DNA of 64,000 bases, taken from assembly GCA_003024785.1 (NCBI GenBank), contig PUQB01000179.1, positions 1-64,000 of the forward strand, given 5' to 3'. The position numbers and the translations under genes were made by a program. The notes beneath the pieces are model-generated. The model saw only the letters and a list, made by a program, of their open reading frames with translations. It did not search any database and was not told where the DNA came from. This document shows positions 24,311 through 37,026 of the stretch, one piece after another; within the stretch, counting starts at the first letter, position 1; every line of letters starts with the position of its first letter. The stretch is from Selaginella tamariscina. Its lineage: Eukaryota; Streptophyta; Lycopodiopsida; Selaginellales; Selaginellaceae.

Positions 24311-26163
24311 AACCACATTTGGCCTGCGGAGTCCCCGACGACCATACGGTAGGTTTGTTATTTTTTGAGTATTGCATGTGTAGTAATTCTATCTTGTGGG
24401 TACAAATTGTTGGCGGAACCCACTTGACATCTTCATAACTCCATGTAAAGACATTAGCATTCTATTGTAAATATGTTCACTAATTTCCTTCAGTATTCCG
24501 GTTCTAGATCCACTATTATGTTGACTTTGCATGGTCTATGGTCACTTGTTTTGATATTTACTTCTTTAGTCCTTTCATTATTCGTAATCTCCAATTTTTG
24601 TTTGGTCTGTTGATATTGTTCATGCTTTGTTTTGAATTCCAGTTGTTGTTATGTTGGTTATTTGAACTTGTTAGTCAATCCAAGAATTTACTTATTTGCT
24701 ACTGTTGATCATTGATAGTCATAACTTCCTCTTCAGTAACGCCCTTCTCGTCTTCCAACATCATTTAATATAAATTAGCTTGTGCAATCTCCACCAATTC
24801 TGAATTACTATCGAATAACATTTTTTCTTCTTTTGTATTCAGATCGTAATGCCAGTCGTAATCCTCCATTCATAAGGGTTGAGTTGGTTGCTCAATTTTC
24901 TTCTTTTGCTGATTTTTAATGACTACTTCTTGACCATTCTTGTATAGTACCATTTCCAATCATGTCATACTTTGGCATCTCATAGCCAAGGTCTTCCCAA
25001 TAATGTTTGATAAAGTTTGCTAGTTTGTCCAATACATAACATGATCAAGGGCATCTTATACTTAATTTTTGCAATCTTCATACACAAGGATCTAATTATG
25101 CCAATTGGTCATACTTTCTTTGATCAGCCATCTGTACCAAAAATGGTACATTTTCCTAGTGGCCCCAAACCAAGTTCCTTACAAGCTTACTCCTCAATAA
25201 TGTTGACTCCTAAGCCTCCCATCAATGGGGATGTTTTGGATGTTGTTTTTGCCGATACGCACAGTTATCATTGGTACTTCCTCATCTTAATCTTTTTCAT
25301 CTTTAAAAACTTTGGTAGTATTCACCTCAACTTGGCTTGTATCCTATTGAGTATTACTTGTATTCAATACGTTAGCTATCTGTGTTCGTAGAAATGGTGC
25401 AAGTGTGAGTAACTCCCCTATATTGAGTTGTACTGGTTATTGCAATATAACGTCCACAAAACGGTCCCAAGTGGCACTGCTGATGTGGACTCCTGGGATT
25501 ATTCAATTTCTACATTGGGTTTAGGATCTTTCTTCTCTTCTTGTTATATTTTCTGAATTTAATCCACCACTCTTTGCACTGTAGCTTTTTCTTTGTAATT
25601 AGTTTGTGTATTTGGTTCTTCTTTGCTTGTCTCTACTTGGACTCGTTTAATACGTGTTACTACGTATGTTTCTGTTGAGGTATACTCTATATCTTTTTCC
25701 CACTTGCATTTGTGATTTTGTTCCTCCTGATCACTTTCTTGTTGGACTTCAATTCTCCACATTGTTGGTTTGGCGGTGGTGCTCCAGTGTTAAATTTGCA
25801 TTGTGGACACTCTAGTGAATAATGTCCCATCTCTCCACATATGTAGCATCAAACGTTATTGAGTTTATTACATTTAGTGGAATCTAAAACATGTACGTTT
25901 GGGTTTGCACCACGTAACATTAGTGGAGGTAGTATTGGTGGTAATAAAGGTGGCCCAAATTGCGCTGGTGCTAATAATAAAGATTGTCCTCGTAGTATCT
26001 CTGGATTGTTGTTTTGTCGGTAATAGGGCCCTAGTTTGCAGGGGTATCTTCTCCCATTTCCATTCCATTATATGGCCTTTGTGGATAGTCATATGGGTTG
26101 ATATTCCGAGTTTGTGAATAATCATATGGATTTGTATTCCGAGTTGTGTCCCATATGGGTGGT
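24311..26163 (-). pseudogene. Older gypsy gag-protease relic (Tat/Athila-like)
   Basis: On the minus strand near 25850-25780 a zinc knuckle reads CYICGEMGHYSLECP. Downstream (25390-24900) are scraps of the protease and linker such as VLDKLANFIKHYWEDLGYEMP. Near 24480-24380 the linker-RT junction reads FTWSYEDVKWVPP, close to the FAWSYEDM.GIDP motif of Tat/Athila-type elements. There are many stops. Chromovirus A abuts it at 24310 and the B element abuts it at 26164. Confidence 0.6.
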
Positions 26164-27920
26164 TGTCAGAGTTTTAACCTAAAGGGCCAACACGTGGCTG
26201 CCAGGTGGCCATTTGGCGTCATCACCCTGTGTGAGCAACTCTAAGTTTCCCAGAACAACCCCAACGACCCCTAGGGTTAGACTCTAATGCCCAAGTGGAC
26301 AGGAGACTTAGGGTTTAGCCCAAGTCTCCCTAGAGTGTCTACCCCCAAAACCCTTGAGGGATAACCCTAGTTGACTTAGGGTTTAGCCTAAGTCTCCCTA
26401 GAGTGTCTGCCCCCAAAACCCTTGAGGGATAACCCTAGTTGACTCAGGGTCTTGCCCTAGAAGACCTAGACAGGCTCATGCCCTAACCCCCATCAAGGAG
26501 ACGTGTGTTCCACACATACCCCCATGACAGAGCTAAGGCATCGTCACTTACCCTTGAGGAATCACCCTCATTCGAGAGTACAACCCCTTTAGGGCGAAAG
26601 GGGTACCCTAAACCACAACTAACCCCTAAGGGTTTGAGTGGCTAAGTCATACCCTAGACCTAGGACACGAGTGTGCACCGTAGGCGGACACGAGTGTTTT
26701 GCTAAGCAAACTCCCTTAAGGCTAGGTTTGGGATAACCCTAAGCACATGACCTTGCGAGTGCCTCACAAAAGGGCTCATGCTAACACGCTTAGGTTGTTC
26801 AACCCTTGCATTCCAAGGAGAACACTCCCCTAGCCAAGTGTGCCAAAACACACCTAGTTATGAGACCTAACCTCCCTTGAGCGGATGCCCAAGGCTTAGC
26901 ACCCTAGTGCAAGCACAAGCATGTCTATTTGCTTAGTATCCAACCCCTTGGTGACAAGCCCATGACATAACCCCAAAGGGCGTGCCTCAGGCGTTGTACC
27001 ATGTGACGTTTAGCCCAGTGTCACATCTCCATGTGACACTGCCTTCCCCGATGTGGGCTATTATGCCATAGCCCTTAGATTCGAGAGTTGCACTAAGTGC
27101 CACAAACGTGGCTCCTAAATGCCAACTCTAGAACCCCTCAATTATCCCTCAAGACCCGATAAGGAAACCCTTGTCAATCAAGACCCACAACCACAGTTGG
27201 ACAAAGACACGAACGTGCCCTAGTTAGCTGTGAGTGTTGCTCTTAGCTTGACGTGGAGGAGGAGGCTGGAGACAAGCCTCAACCTCTGCCTCTTGGAACG
27301 TGCATTCTGACAAGACCTCCCAGGTATGGATTTGCCAACGTTAAAGATAGGCTACCCCGAAGGTGGGACGTACCCCTGGCATCTGGAAGTTAGGGCGGCA
27401 CAACAGAGGGTTGTGCCTTGACGACATAAGCTAGAGCTTGCACCGGGAGAAGAGTAACGAGCTCAGTCATGAACCCAGGAACCCTCACTCCTACATACTA
27501 CCTTATTTATGTGACAGAGCCCCCCCCCCCCCCCTGTTTTCCTGTTTACATAAGTGGGCTAGCACTAAAATCTCATTCCCAGAGGAAATATACTTGGTGA
27601 GTTATCCATCGACCCCTAAACCCTAACCTGTCAAACCTAGGGGTATTTCTAAGCATATCCAACATGCTGAACTCACCAGAACTAGCCATTAACCCAACCG
27701 GAACACAAAAAACCAAGGTAAGAGTTTTTTAGATGGAAGTGCTAGCTTCGCTCAGAGTTTCTTGTAAATACCTAATGACACCCGGCCGGACCATCACTAG
27801 ATATCCAAGTGCACTAAGCGGGCCTATTTCTTCTACACTTAGGGCTTATCAACATAGTACAGTAGGTAACAACAGTCAACGTCCAAAGTAAAGGGTTGAG
27901 TCATAGTAAAAACTATGACA
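26164..27920 (-). repeat. B-type gypsy LTR, copy 1
   Basis: On the plus strand it starts TGTCAGAGTTTTAACC and ends AAAAACTATGACA. Read on the minus strand, its first about 30 bp match the LTR start of element A (TGTCATAGTTTTTACTATG), but most of the body is different and about twice as long. It carries two copies of a 68-bp subrepeat (about 26300-26450), a 15-C tract (27518-27532) and telomere-like words. Confidence 0.88.
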
Positions 27921-30900
27921 CACTCCCCACCTTTGAAAATGTCAACGTCCTCGTTGACGTCCAACTCCAAAACTAGATAATGTTAGAAAAAACTAACCAA
28001 AACTAACATATCACTCTATGCGGAGTTAGCCAAAAGTTCACATAATTTCATTACCCCCCTTGCATTACGCGAAGCCAAGTACTTCAGAACCGTTGTTCAC
28101 TGAGTCGTAAACCCAGCTGCCAGAGGCACCACCTGCGACATGAAGTCACTTGGAGACCTTTTGCACGTCTGCAAAGTCTGTCACCCGACGCACACAACAC
28201 TGGTTAATTTCTTTACTTAATTAGAATTTATATTGGAGGCCTCTAGTCAGTGTTGTTGCCGGCCCCTTGGTTAACAAGAAATAAAGACTTGCTTTATTCC
28301 TTAATATTAAATGCTGTTGACAACCTCTGTCATCTAACACACAACAAGCACTTCTCAAATGCTTGACTAAACACCTTTGCATTTCTTTTGATTTTCCAAT
28401 GGTTCCATATCTCCACATGTTACGATATTATAGCTTACATCTCTGCATCCCTCGGTGCTTCTCATTACCCCTTTTCATAAGGGTCTGCTACTATACCTAT
28501 CTGTCATTAGTATATAGCTACGCCAGACTAAGTATGAGACTTTTATCGGAATCAAATTCTCTTCCGATATAAGAGTACAAGTTGTAAAACCCTATTCTTT
28601 GTAAACATGTCAATCTGGCCAGAGGCGATCACAGAGGCGCATGGCTGTACACATGTAAACAACAAGGTCTTGCCAATCTACCAACTGCCATTCACTTAGT
28701 GTGTTATTAACATAAATTTATTCCCGATAGGAATCAAATTCAGTCAAATCCGTGACCAAGTGTAATAGCCTTACCATTTGTCATTTGCAACCATCTTTGT
28801 ACTCTTTCATAACACTGACCAGTTCAGGACCAGAGAAGCTAACATATCTTTCTTACAAATCAATGTGGAAACCAAGAAATTCAACCCATCTCTAGTGCCT
28901 TAATTTATAATCTTTAGATAACATGTCTCTTAATTCTCACTAAGTTCAAAATACCAAATTTTAAGACTTAGTTTCCACGATAAGAGTCTCTCTGAATTCG
29001 TAATACTGCACGCCTCCATAACACTATATTTATTTCCAACTCTTAAACTGATTTTGAAAATGTTTCTCAACATTATATTGAAGTATAGCATTTTCACTAA
29101 TTTAAGCAATTAGTGTGTTGATAAACATCTTTTTAAACTAATCCTCATTCCATAAATTATAGTCGCAATTTTGATATTGATACTCTCGAATGGATAATGA
29201 TCGTTTTAACGTTCAAATCCTAAGCTTATCAACTAGTTGTTATACTACTGCATATAAACTTACAATCATATCAATTTATCAAAATGCTACAACTATATTA
29301 TAGATATGGTCTTAGTTTACATGAACCGAACTTCAATTTTGAGATGGAAATATAATGTTATGACAGTATTTCGAGGAACTTTGTTCAGAGACTAAGAGGA
29401 ATCATGAACTAGTGTCTGGTTCATCTAACTGATTTAGTAAGATATCAACCTCCACATAAATGTTATCATAACACTGAAATGTTATATCAACTTCATGTTT
29501 CCGTCATACCTTATAATTCAATAGATCTCCCCAAACATGAATAAGATATCTAGTTTAGTATGTCGAACTAAGATACAATATTCATTCTAGACACCTAGTA
29601 ATCCAGAAAGTACTACATTGCCCCTCAAGCAATGTATTGAGAAATGCCTCATTTCTCAACTAACTTGAAAACACGTTTCAAGTTATAACACTAAGGTAGT
29701 GCCTTACCAAAGTATTGAACTCAAGTTCGCTTGAGTCTTTATATTTCATGATTATGGCCACCTTATGTGATCATAACCAAGTCTTAATATTGAGCGCTCC
29801 AAACTCAATATTCAAGAGATACCATATTATTCTTTGACAAGTCATTTATAATCAATCTTAAAAAGATTGTCACAAATTCTGCCAAAGTTTAAAATATAAA
29901 TATCTCAACAGATGAGGTGATAGGAAACCTCATATTCTCGAACCGGATATTGGACAAACCTTGAACTATAATCATCAAGAAGAGACACCATCTTCTTGAG
30001 CTAATCCCACTACTTCACTTTCAAGAATATTGAACCAAGGTCAAGGAACACCATCAAACCTTGAGATAGAACCAAAGACTAACCCAAGGATATAATCAAA
30101 CCTTGAGTCAAGAATAGATCTATTTTTCAATATTCTGAAAGATTAAAGATACATACTTTATTTGTTCTTTAAGTGTCCACATTTGCGACCATGATGCAGA
30201 GTCAAGAAACCGTCTTTTGAATAATCGTATTCGACTCTAAAATGAAATCGTTAATTGAAAAACAATACCAACTTCTGATCCTCATCGAATACCGACTCTC
30301 TGAGTCGACCTAAACCTAAACCCTAGTCGAGCTAGCTAACTTGAATCCAGGGTGCGCGCTTACAACTAATTAAGGTTTCAAGTTGTACTAAGGTTCAAAT
30401 TAAGTGACTTGAACTTAGTAAACTATTTCATCTAATGTTATTTGTAGTTAGCATCATCAAAATATTGCGAACATCGGACAATACTTTGATTACATTGGAT
30501 CTTCGAATCAACTTCTTAACATATTCATCATATGTTAATATTTGACATTTCGTTGTATTATAAGTTCATCACCATAGTCTGCTTTTGGAGTTATACTCTG
30601 AAAAAATATGCACTATAATGAGAGATTATTTTACAACTTCTGTCAAAATGTAGTGTTCACTCTTATGTTTGAATATGCCCCTTCTCTCGAAGTCAAAGAC
30701 GCACTTCTGAACATAAGTCTTTCCCCGTTTGAACACTTTTGTCGAACTCGATTAAGCCAAAACTCAATGAACACTATCTGTTTTTCAAATCATGTGTTAT
30801 CCCAAATTGAAACACCTTAAAGAAAAAGAAAAATTTTCAATAATGTGTAGAATAGGATATCACAAGGCCCATCTCACAAGACTTAGTTTGTAAGCCAAAA

Positions 30901-31209
30901 CAAACTAACATGCCTTGTCTTGTGGAAGTAAATGGTAAAGTAACCTGGACAACCATAAGGTAAAATAACCTGGCATACAAATTGGAAGCTGACTTCCAAG
31001 TGCTACCTTCTAAGTCCATAACCCACAACCCACTTATGAAGTAAGTGTACTCTGAAGAGTTATAGATCTCATGACCAAACTCTCACGCAGAATTCAGACA
31101 TTAGCCGAAAGTGATAGAGTACTTCAAGAATTTAGAACTAAACTAAACCTAAAATACACTACACTTTAGGTAGTCCTACTGACCGTAGAGAATAGGCTCC
31201 GATACCAAT
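27921..31209 (-). mobile_element. Internal region of non-coding gypsy derivative B, copy 1
   Basis: It starts on the plus strand with CACTCCCCACCTTTG (the polypurine tract, reversed), then about 380 bp matching the 3' untranslated region of element A, and ends with GGCTCCGATACCAATTG, the reversed primer-binding site, directly against the next LTR. Between these lies AT-rich sequence without any open frame above about 70 codons. I read it as a LARD-type non-autonomous element using the proteins of A/C-type elements. Compared with copy 2 it lacks about 470 bp near 30300. Confidence 0.75.
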
Positions 31210-33043
31210 TGTCAGAGTTTTAACCCAAAGGGCCAACACGTGGCAACACGTGGCTGCCAGGTGGCCATTCGGCGTCATCACCCTGTGTGAGCAACGCTAA
31301 GTTTCCCAGAACAACCCCAACGACCCCTAGGGTTAGACTCTAATGCCCAAGTGGACAAGAGACTTAGGGTTTAGCCTAAGTCTCCCTAGAATGTCTGCCC
31401 CCAGAACCCTTGAGGGATAACCCTAGTTGACTTAGGGTTTAGCCTAAGTCTCCCTAGAGTGTCTACCCCCAAAACCCTTGAGGGATAACCCTAGTTGACT
31501 TAGGGTCTTGCCCTAGAAGACCTAGACAGGCTCATGCCCTAACCCCCATCAAGGAGACGTGTGTTCCACACATACCCCTGGACAGAGCTAAGGCATCGTC
31601 ACTTACCCCTTGAGGAATCACCCTCATCCGGGAGTACAACCCCTTTAGGGCGACAAGGGGTACCCTGAACCACGACTAACCCCTAAGGGTTTGAGTGGCC
31701 AAGTTATACCCTAGACCTAGGGCTAGTACTTAGTGAGGACACGAGTGTGCGCCGTAGGCGACACGAGTGTCGCTAGCGAACACGTGTTCTGCTAAGCAAA
31801 CTCCCTAAGGCTAGGTTTGGGATAACCCTAAGCACATGACCTTGCGAGTGCCTCACGAAAGGGCTTGCTAACACGCTTAGGTTGTTCAACCCTTGATTCC
31901 AAGGAGAACACTCCCCTAGCCAAGTGTGTCAAAGCACACCTAGTTATGAGACCTAACCTCCCTTGAGCGGATGCCCAAGGCTTAGCACCCTAGTGCAAGC
32001 ACAAGCATGTCTTTTGCTAAGTATCCAACCCCTTGGCGACAAGCCCATGACATAACCCCAAAGGGCGTGCCTCAGGTGTTGACCATGTGACGTTTAGCCC
32101 AGTGTCACATCTCCATGTGACACTGCCTTCCCGATGTGGGCTATCATGCCATAGCCCTTAGATTCAAGAGTTGCACCAAGTGCCACAAACGTGGCTCCTA
32201 AATGCCAACTCTAGAACCCCTCAATGAACCCTCAGGAACCAGGTAAGGAACCTGTCAAACAAGATCCCACGCCCACAGTTGGACAAGGACACGATGTGCC
32301 TTGCTGTGAGTGCTACCTAGCTTGACGTGGAGGAGGAGGCTGGAGACAAGCCTCAACCTCTGCCTCTTGGAACGTGCATCCCGACAAGACCTCCCAGGCA
32401 TGGATTCGCCAACGTTAAGGGTAAGCTACCCCGAAGGTGGGACGTACCCCTGGCATCTGGAAGTTAGGGCGGCACAACAGAGGGTTGTACCTTAACGACA
32501 CAAGCTGAAGCTTGCACCGGCAGAAGAGCAACGAACTCATTCATGAACCCAGGAGCTCTCCTACGTATATACTCTACCTTATTTATGTGACGGAGCCCCC
32601 CCCCCTCTTTTCCTATATGTGTTAGTGGGCTGGCACTGAATTTAGCCCCTTAGAAAATTAGCAATATGAGCCTATAACTCACCCTTACTCCTACCCCTAA
32701 ACCCTACCCAAGGGGGTGGGGTTTTAGGGCGTGGGTTAGGGCAACCCTAGGGTTAGGTCAACCCTAGGGGTGTTCCTAACCCTACTTAACACGCCAACTC
32801 ATTGCAAAACCAATCAACCTATTCGGGACGTCAAAATTGGGGGTGGGTTTTCTAGAAGGTAAGTTCTAGCTTCGCTTAGAGTTTCTGCAAATACCTAATG
32901 ACACCCGGCCGGACCATCACCAGATACCCAAGTGCACTAAGCGGGCCTGTTTCTACTACATCTAGGGTCCATCAACATAGTACAGTAGGTAACAACAGTC
33001 AACGTCCAAAGTAAAGGGTCGAGTCATAGTAAAAACTATGACA
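31210..33043 (-). repeat. B-type gypsy LTR, copy 2
   Basis: Starts TGTCAGAGTTTTAACCC and ends AAAAACTATGACA on the plus strand. It is very similar to copy 1, with a 10-C tract (32596-32605) and two 68-bp subrepeats (about 31360-31510). It is shared by the internal regions on either side, making an LTR-internal-LTR-internal chain. Confidence 0.88.
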
Positions 33044-36000
33044 CACTCCCCGCCTTTGAAAATGTCAACGTCCTCGTTGACGTCCAACTCCAAGACTAGA
33101 TAATGTTAGAAAAATAACCAAAACTAACATATCACTCTATGCGGAGTCAGCCAAAAGTTCACATAATTTTTTTACCCCCCTTGCATTACGCGAAACCAAG
33201 TACTTCAGAACCGTCGTTCACTGAGTCGTAAACCAGCTGCCGGAGGCACCACCTGCACATGAAGTCACTTGGAGACCTTTTGCACGTCTGCAAAGTCTGT
33301 CACCCGACGCACACAACACTGGTTAATTTCTTTACTTAACTAGAATTTATATTGGAGGCCTCTAGTTAGTGTTGTTGCCGGCCCCTTGGTTAACAAGAAA
33401 TAAAGACTTGCTTTATTCCTTAATATTAAACGCTGTTGATGACCTCTGTCATCTAGCGCACAACAAGCACTTCTCAAATGCTTGACCAAACACCTTCGCA
33501 TTTCTTTGATTTTCCAATGGTCCCACATGTTACATATTATAGCTTACATCTCTGCATCCCTCGGTGTTTCTCATTACCCCTTTTCATAAGGGTCTGCTAC
33601 TATACCTATCTCTCGTTAGTATATAGTTACGCCAGACTAAGTATGAGACTTTTATCGGAATCAAGCTCTTTTCCGATACAAGAGTACAATTCGTAAAACC
33701 CTGTTCTTTGTAAACATATCAATCTGGCCAGAGGCGATCACAGAGGCGCATGGCTGTACACATGTATACAACAAGGTCTTGCCAACTGCCATCCACTTGG
33801 TGTGTTATTAACATAAATTTATTCCCGATAGGAATCAAATTCAGTCAAATTTGCAACCAAGTGTGATAGCACTACCATTCATTTTTACAATCAACTTTGT
33901 ACTCTTTCATAACACCGACCAGTTCAGGGACCAGATAAGCTAACATACCTTTCTTATAAACCAATGTGGAAACCAGGAAATTCAACCCATCTCTAATGCC
34001 TCAATCAACAATCTTTGTCTTAATTAGTACCCTCATTGTACTCATTCTCCAAAGAGCACAACATACTAGGTGCCATTCAATAATTCCTAACTCCTTATCG
34101 TACTAAGTTCAAAATACGGAATTTTACTTAGTTTTCACGATAAGAGTCTCCCTGAACTCGTAATACTGTACGCCTCCGTAACATTATATTTATTTCCAAC
34201 TCTTAAACTTATTTCGTAAATGTTTTCAACACTATACCGAAGTATAGCATTTCACTAATTGAAGCAACTAGTGTTTTTGATAAACATCTTTTAAAACTAA
34301 TCCTTATTCTATAAATAGTCGCAATTTCGATATTGATACTCTCGAATGGATAATGATCGTTTTAACGTTCAAATCCTAAGCTTATCAACTAGTTGTTATA
34401 CTAGTGGATATAAACTTACAATCATATCAATTTATCGAAATGCTACAACTACATTATAGATATGGTCTTAGTTTACATGAACCGAACTTCAATTTTGAGA
34501 CGGAAATATAATGTTACGACAGTATTTCGAGGAACTTTGTTCAGAGACTAAGAGGAATCATGAACTAGTGTCTGGTTCATCTAATTGATTTAGTAAGATA
34601 TAACCTCCACATAAATGTTATCATAACACTGAAGTGTTATATCAACTTCATGTTTTAGTCATACCTTATAATTCAATAGATCTCCCCAAACATGAATAAA
34701 ATATCTAGTTCAGTACATTGAACTAAGATACATTATTCACTCTAGACACCTAGCAATCCAGAAAGTATCACATTGCCCCTCAAGCAATGTATTGAGAAAT
34801 GTCTCATTTCTCAACTAACTTGAAAACACGTTTCAAGTTATAACACTAAGGTAGTGCCTTACCAAAGTGTCAGACTCAAATCCACTTGAGTCTTTATATT
34901 ATATGATTACGGCCACCTCATGTGATCATAACCAAGTTTGATATTGAGCGCTCCAAACTCAATATTGAAGAGATATCATACCATACTTTGACAAGTCATT
35001 TATAACCAATCTTGAAAAGATTGTCACAAATTCTATCAAAGTTTAAAAATATATCTCCACAGATGAGGTGATAGGAAACCTCATATTCTCGAACCGGATA
35101 TTGGACGAACCTTGAACTACAATCATCAAGAAGGGACACCATCTTCTTGAGCTAATCCCGCTACACAATATCATACTATTGAACCAACTCAAGGAACACC
35201 ATCAAACCTTGAGATAGAACTAACAACTAACCCAAGGAATACTATCAAACCTTGAGTCAAGAATAGTTCTATTTTTCAATATTCTAAAGAACTGAAGATA
35301 CCTACTTTATAAGTTCTTTGAGTGCCCGCATTTGCGACATGATGCAAAGTCAAGAAACCATCTATTAAATAATGTATTCGACTCTAAAAATGAAATTGAT
35401 ATTGAAAACAATACCAACTTCTAATTCCCACCGAATACAAACTATCTTAAGGAGGTACATGCACTTAAACCTCCAAAATGTATACCGACTTGTTATTGAC
35501 TCATTGATAGTTCTCAACATAAGTTATCAAACTAAGCAAGTTTCTTACTTAGTTAATAAGCAAATGGAGAACCCAAATCATGCTCTTCTTAACCAAGGAA
35601 TCACCCTTGTTCAAGAGCTTATGCCCACATTGTAAACAACGTTACAAATTTCAATATTAAAGAGTTAATAATGAAAATGTGCAAGTGTGCGCCGAACGCC
35701 TTCACTATGCAAGTCCTTCATTACTCAGTAAACTGAAAATGTAAACGTATGTTTCCAACATTTCTCTTTCTGATAGATCATGCCATCTATCCCAAAACCG
35801 ATATTGATAAGATAACGAAATTCTCTAGCTATTATCCGAAGTTTTCTCATGATCTCTTATGAGACAACTTCATAATCAAGTTAGTCGAGCTAGCTAACTT
35901 GAATACAGAGTGCGCGCTTACAACTAACTAAGGTTTCAAGTTGTACTAAGGTTCAAATTAGGTGACTTGAACTTAGTAAACTATTCCACCTAATGTTATT

Positions 36001-36719
36001 TGTAGCTAGCATCATCAAAATATTGCGAACATCGGACAATACTTTGATTACATTGGATCTTCGAATCAACTTCTTAACATATTCATCATATGTTAATATT
36101 TGACATTTCGTTGTATTATAAGTTCATCACCATAGTCTGCTTTTGGAGTTACACTCTGAAAAACATGCACTATAATGAGAGATTATTTTACAACTTCTGT
36201 CAAAATGTAGTGTTCACTCTTATGTTTGAATATGCCCCTTCTCCGAAGTCAAAGACGCACTTCTGAACATAAGTCTTTCCCCGTTTGAACACTTTTGTCG
36301 AACTCGATTAAGCCAAAACTCAATGAACACTATCTGTTTTCAAATCATGTGTTATCCCAAATTGAAACACCTTAAAGAAAAAAAAAATTTTCAATAATGT
36401 GTAGAATAGGATATCACAAGGCCCATCTCACAAACTTAGTTTGTAAGCCAAACAAACTAACATGCCTTGTCTTGTGGAAGTAAATGGTAAAGTAACCTGG
36501 ACAACCATAAGGTAAAATAACCTGGCATACAACTTGGAAGCTGACTTCCAAGTGCTACCTTCTAAGTCCATAACCCACACCCACTTATGAAAGTGGTACT
36601 CTGAAGAGTTATAGATCTCAGGACCAACTCTCCACGCAGAATTCAGACATTAGCCGAAAGTGATAGAGTACTTCAAGAATTTAGAACTAACTAAACCCTA
36701 AAATACACTACACTTTAGG
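33044..36719 (-). mobile_element. Internal region of B, copy 2, cut by the MULE insertion
   Basis: The same order as 27921-31209, but about 470 bp longer in the middle (about 35430-35890). It stops at AATACACTACACTTTAGG, which in copy 1 lies about 55 bp before the primer-binding site. The rest of the copy-1 sequence (TAGTCCTACTGACCGTAG and onward) does not reappear after the MULE right end at 45707. Confidence 0.78.
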
Positions 36720-36830
36720 GGGTTTGACATTCCTCGAGCGCAGTTTGCCGAGCGTACGGATTTCCGTCATACCGGAATATTCCATTCCGTACAGAATATT
36801 CGTTTTCATATAAAGAATATTCTGGTGCGG
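36720..36830 (+). repeat. Left terminal inverted repeat of the MULE
   Basis: GGGTTTGACATTCC, then CGAGCGCAG, GTACGGATTTCCGTC and three GAATATTC-type palindromes (near 36777, 36797, 36818), one embedded in CCGTACAGAATATTCG. The right end repeats GTACGATTTCCGTC and CGAATATTCTGTACGG in inverted order. The match is patchy, about 80-110 bp. Confidence 0.75.
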
Positions 36831-37026
36831 CGGGCGGGCAATCATGGCGGCACGGTAATGTGTCAAAGTTTCACAAATTTGGGGGTTAATCTGACATATA
36901 TATTTATATATTTATATTTATATTTATGTTTTTATTTTTTTAATATTTATATTTATAACTATAATTATATTTTTATATAAATACCGCATCAAACTAAATA
37001 AAAATTACAATAAAAACATAACTCAA

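Noticed and set aside
28221..28572. Short open frames of 65-69 codons in the B internal region
   Set aside because: They occur in both orientations, are broken or changed in the second copy near 33340-33696, and have no motif.
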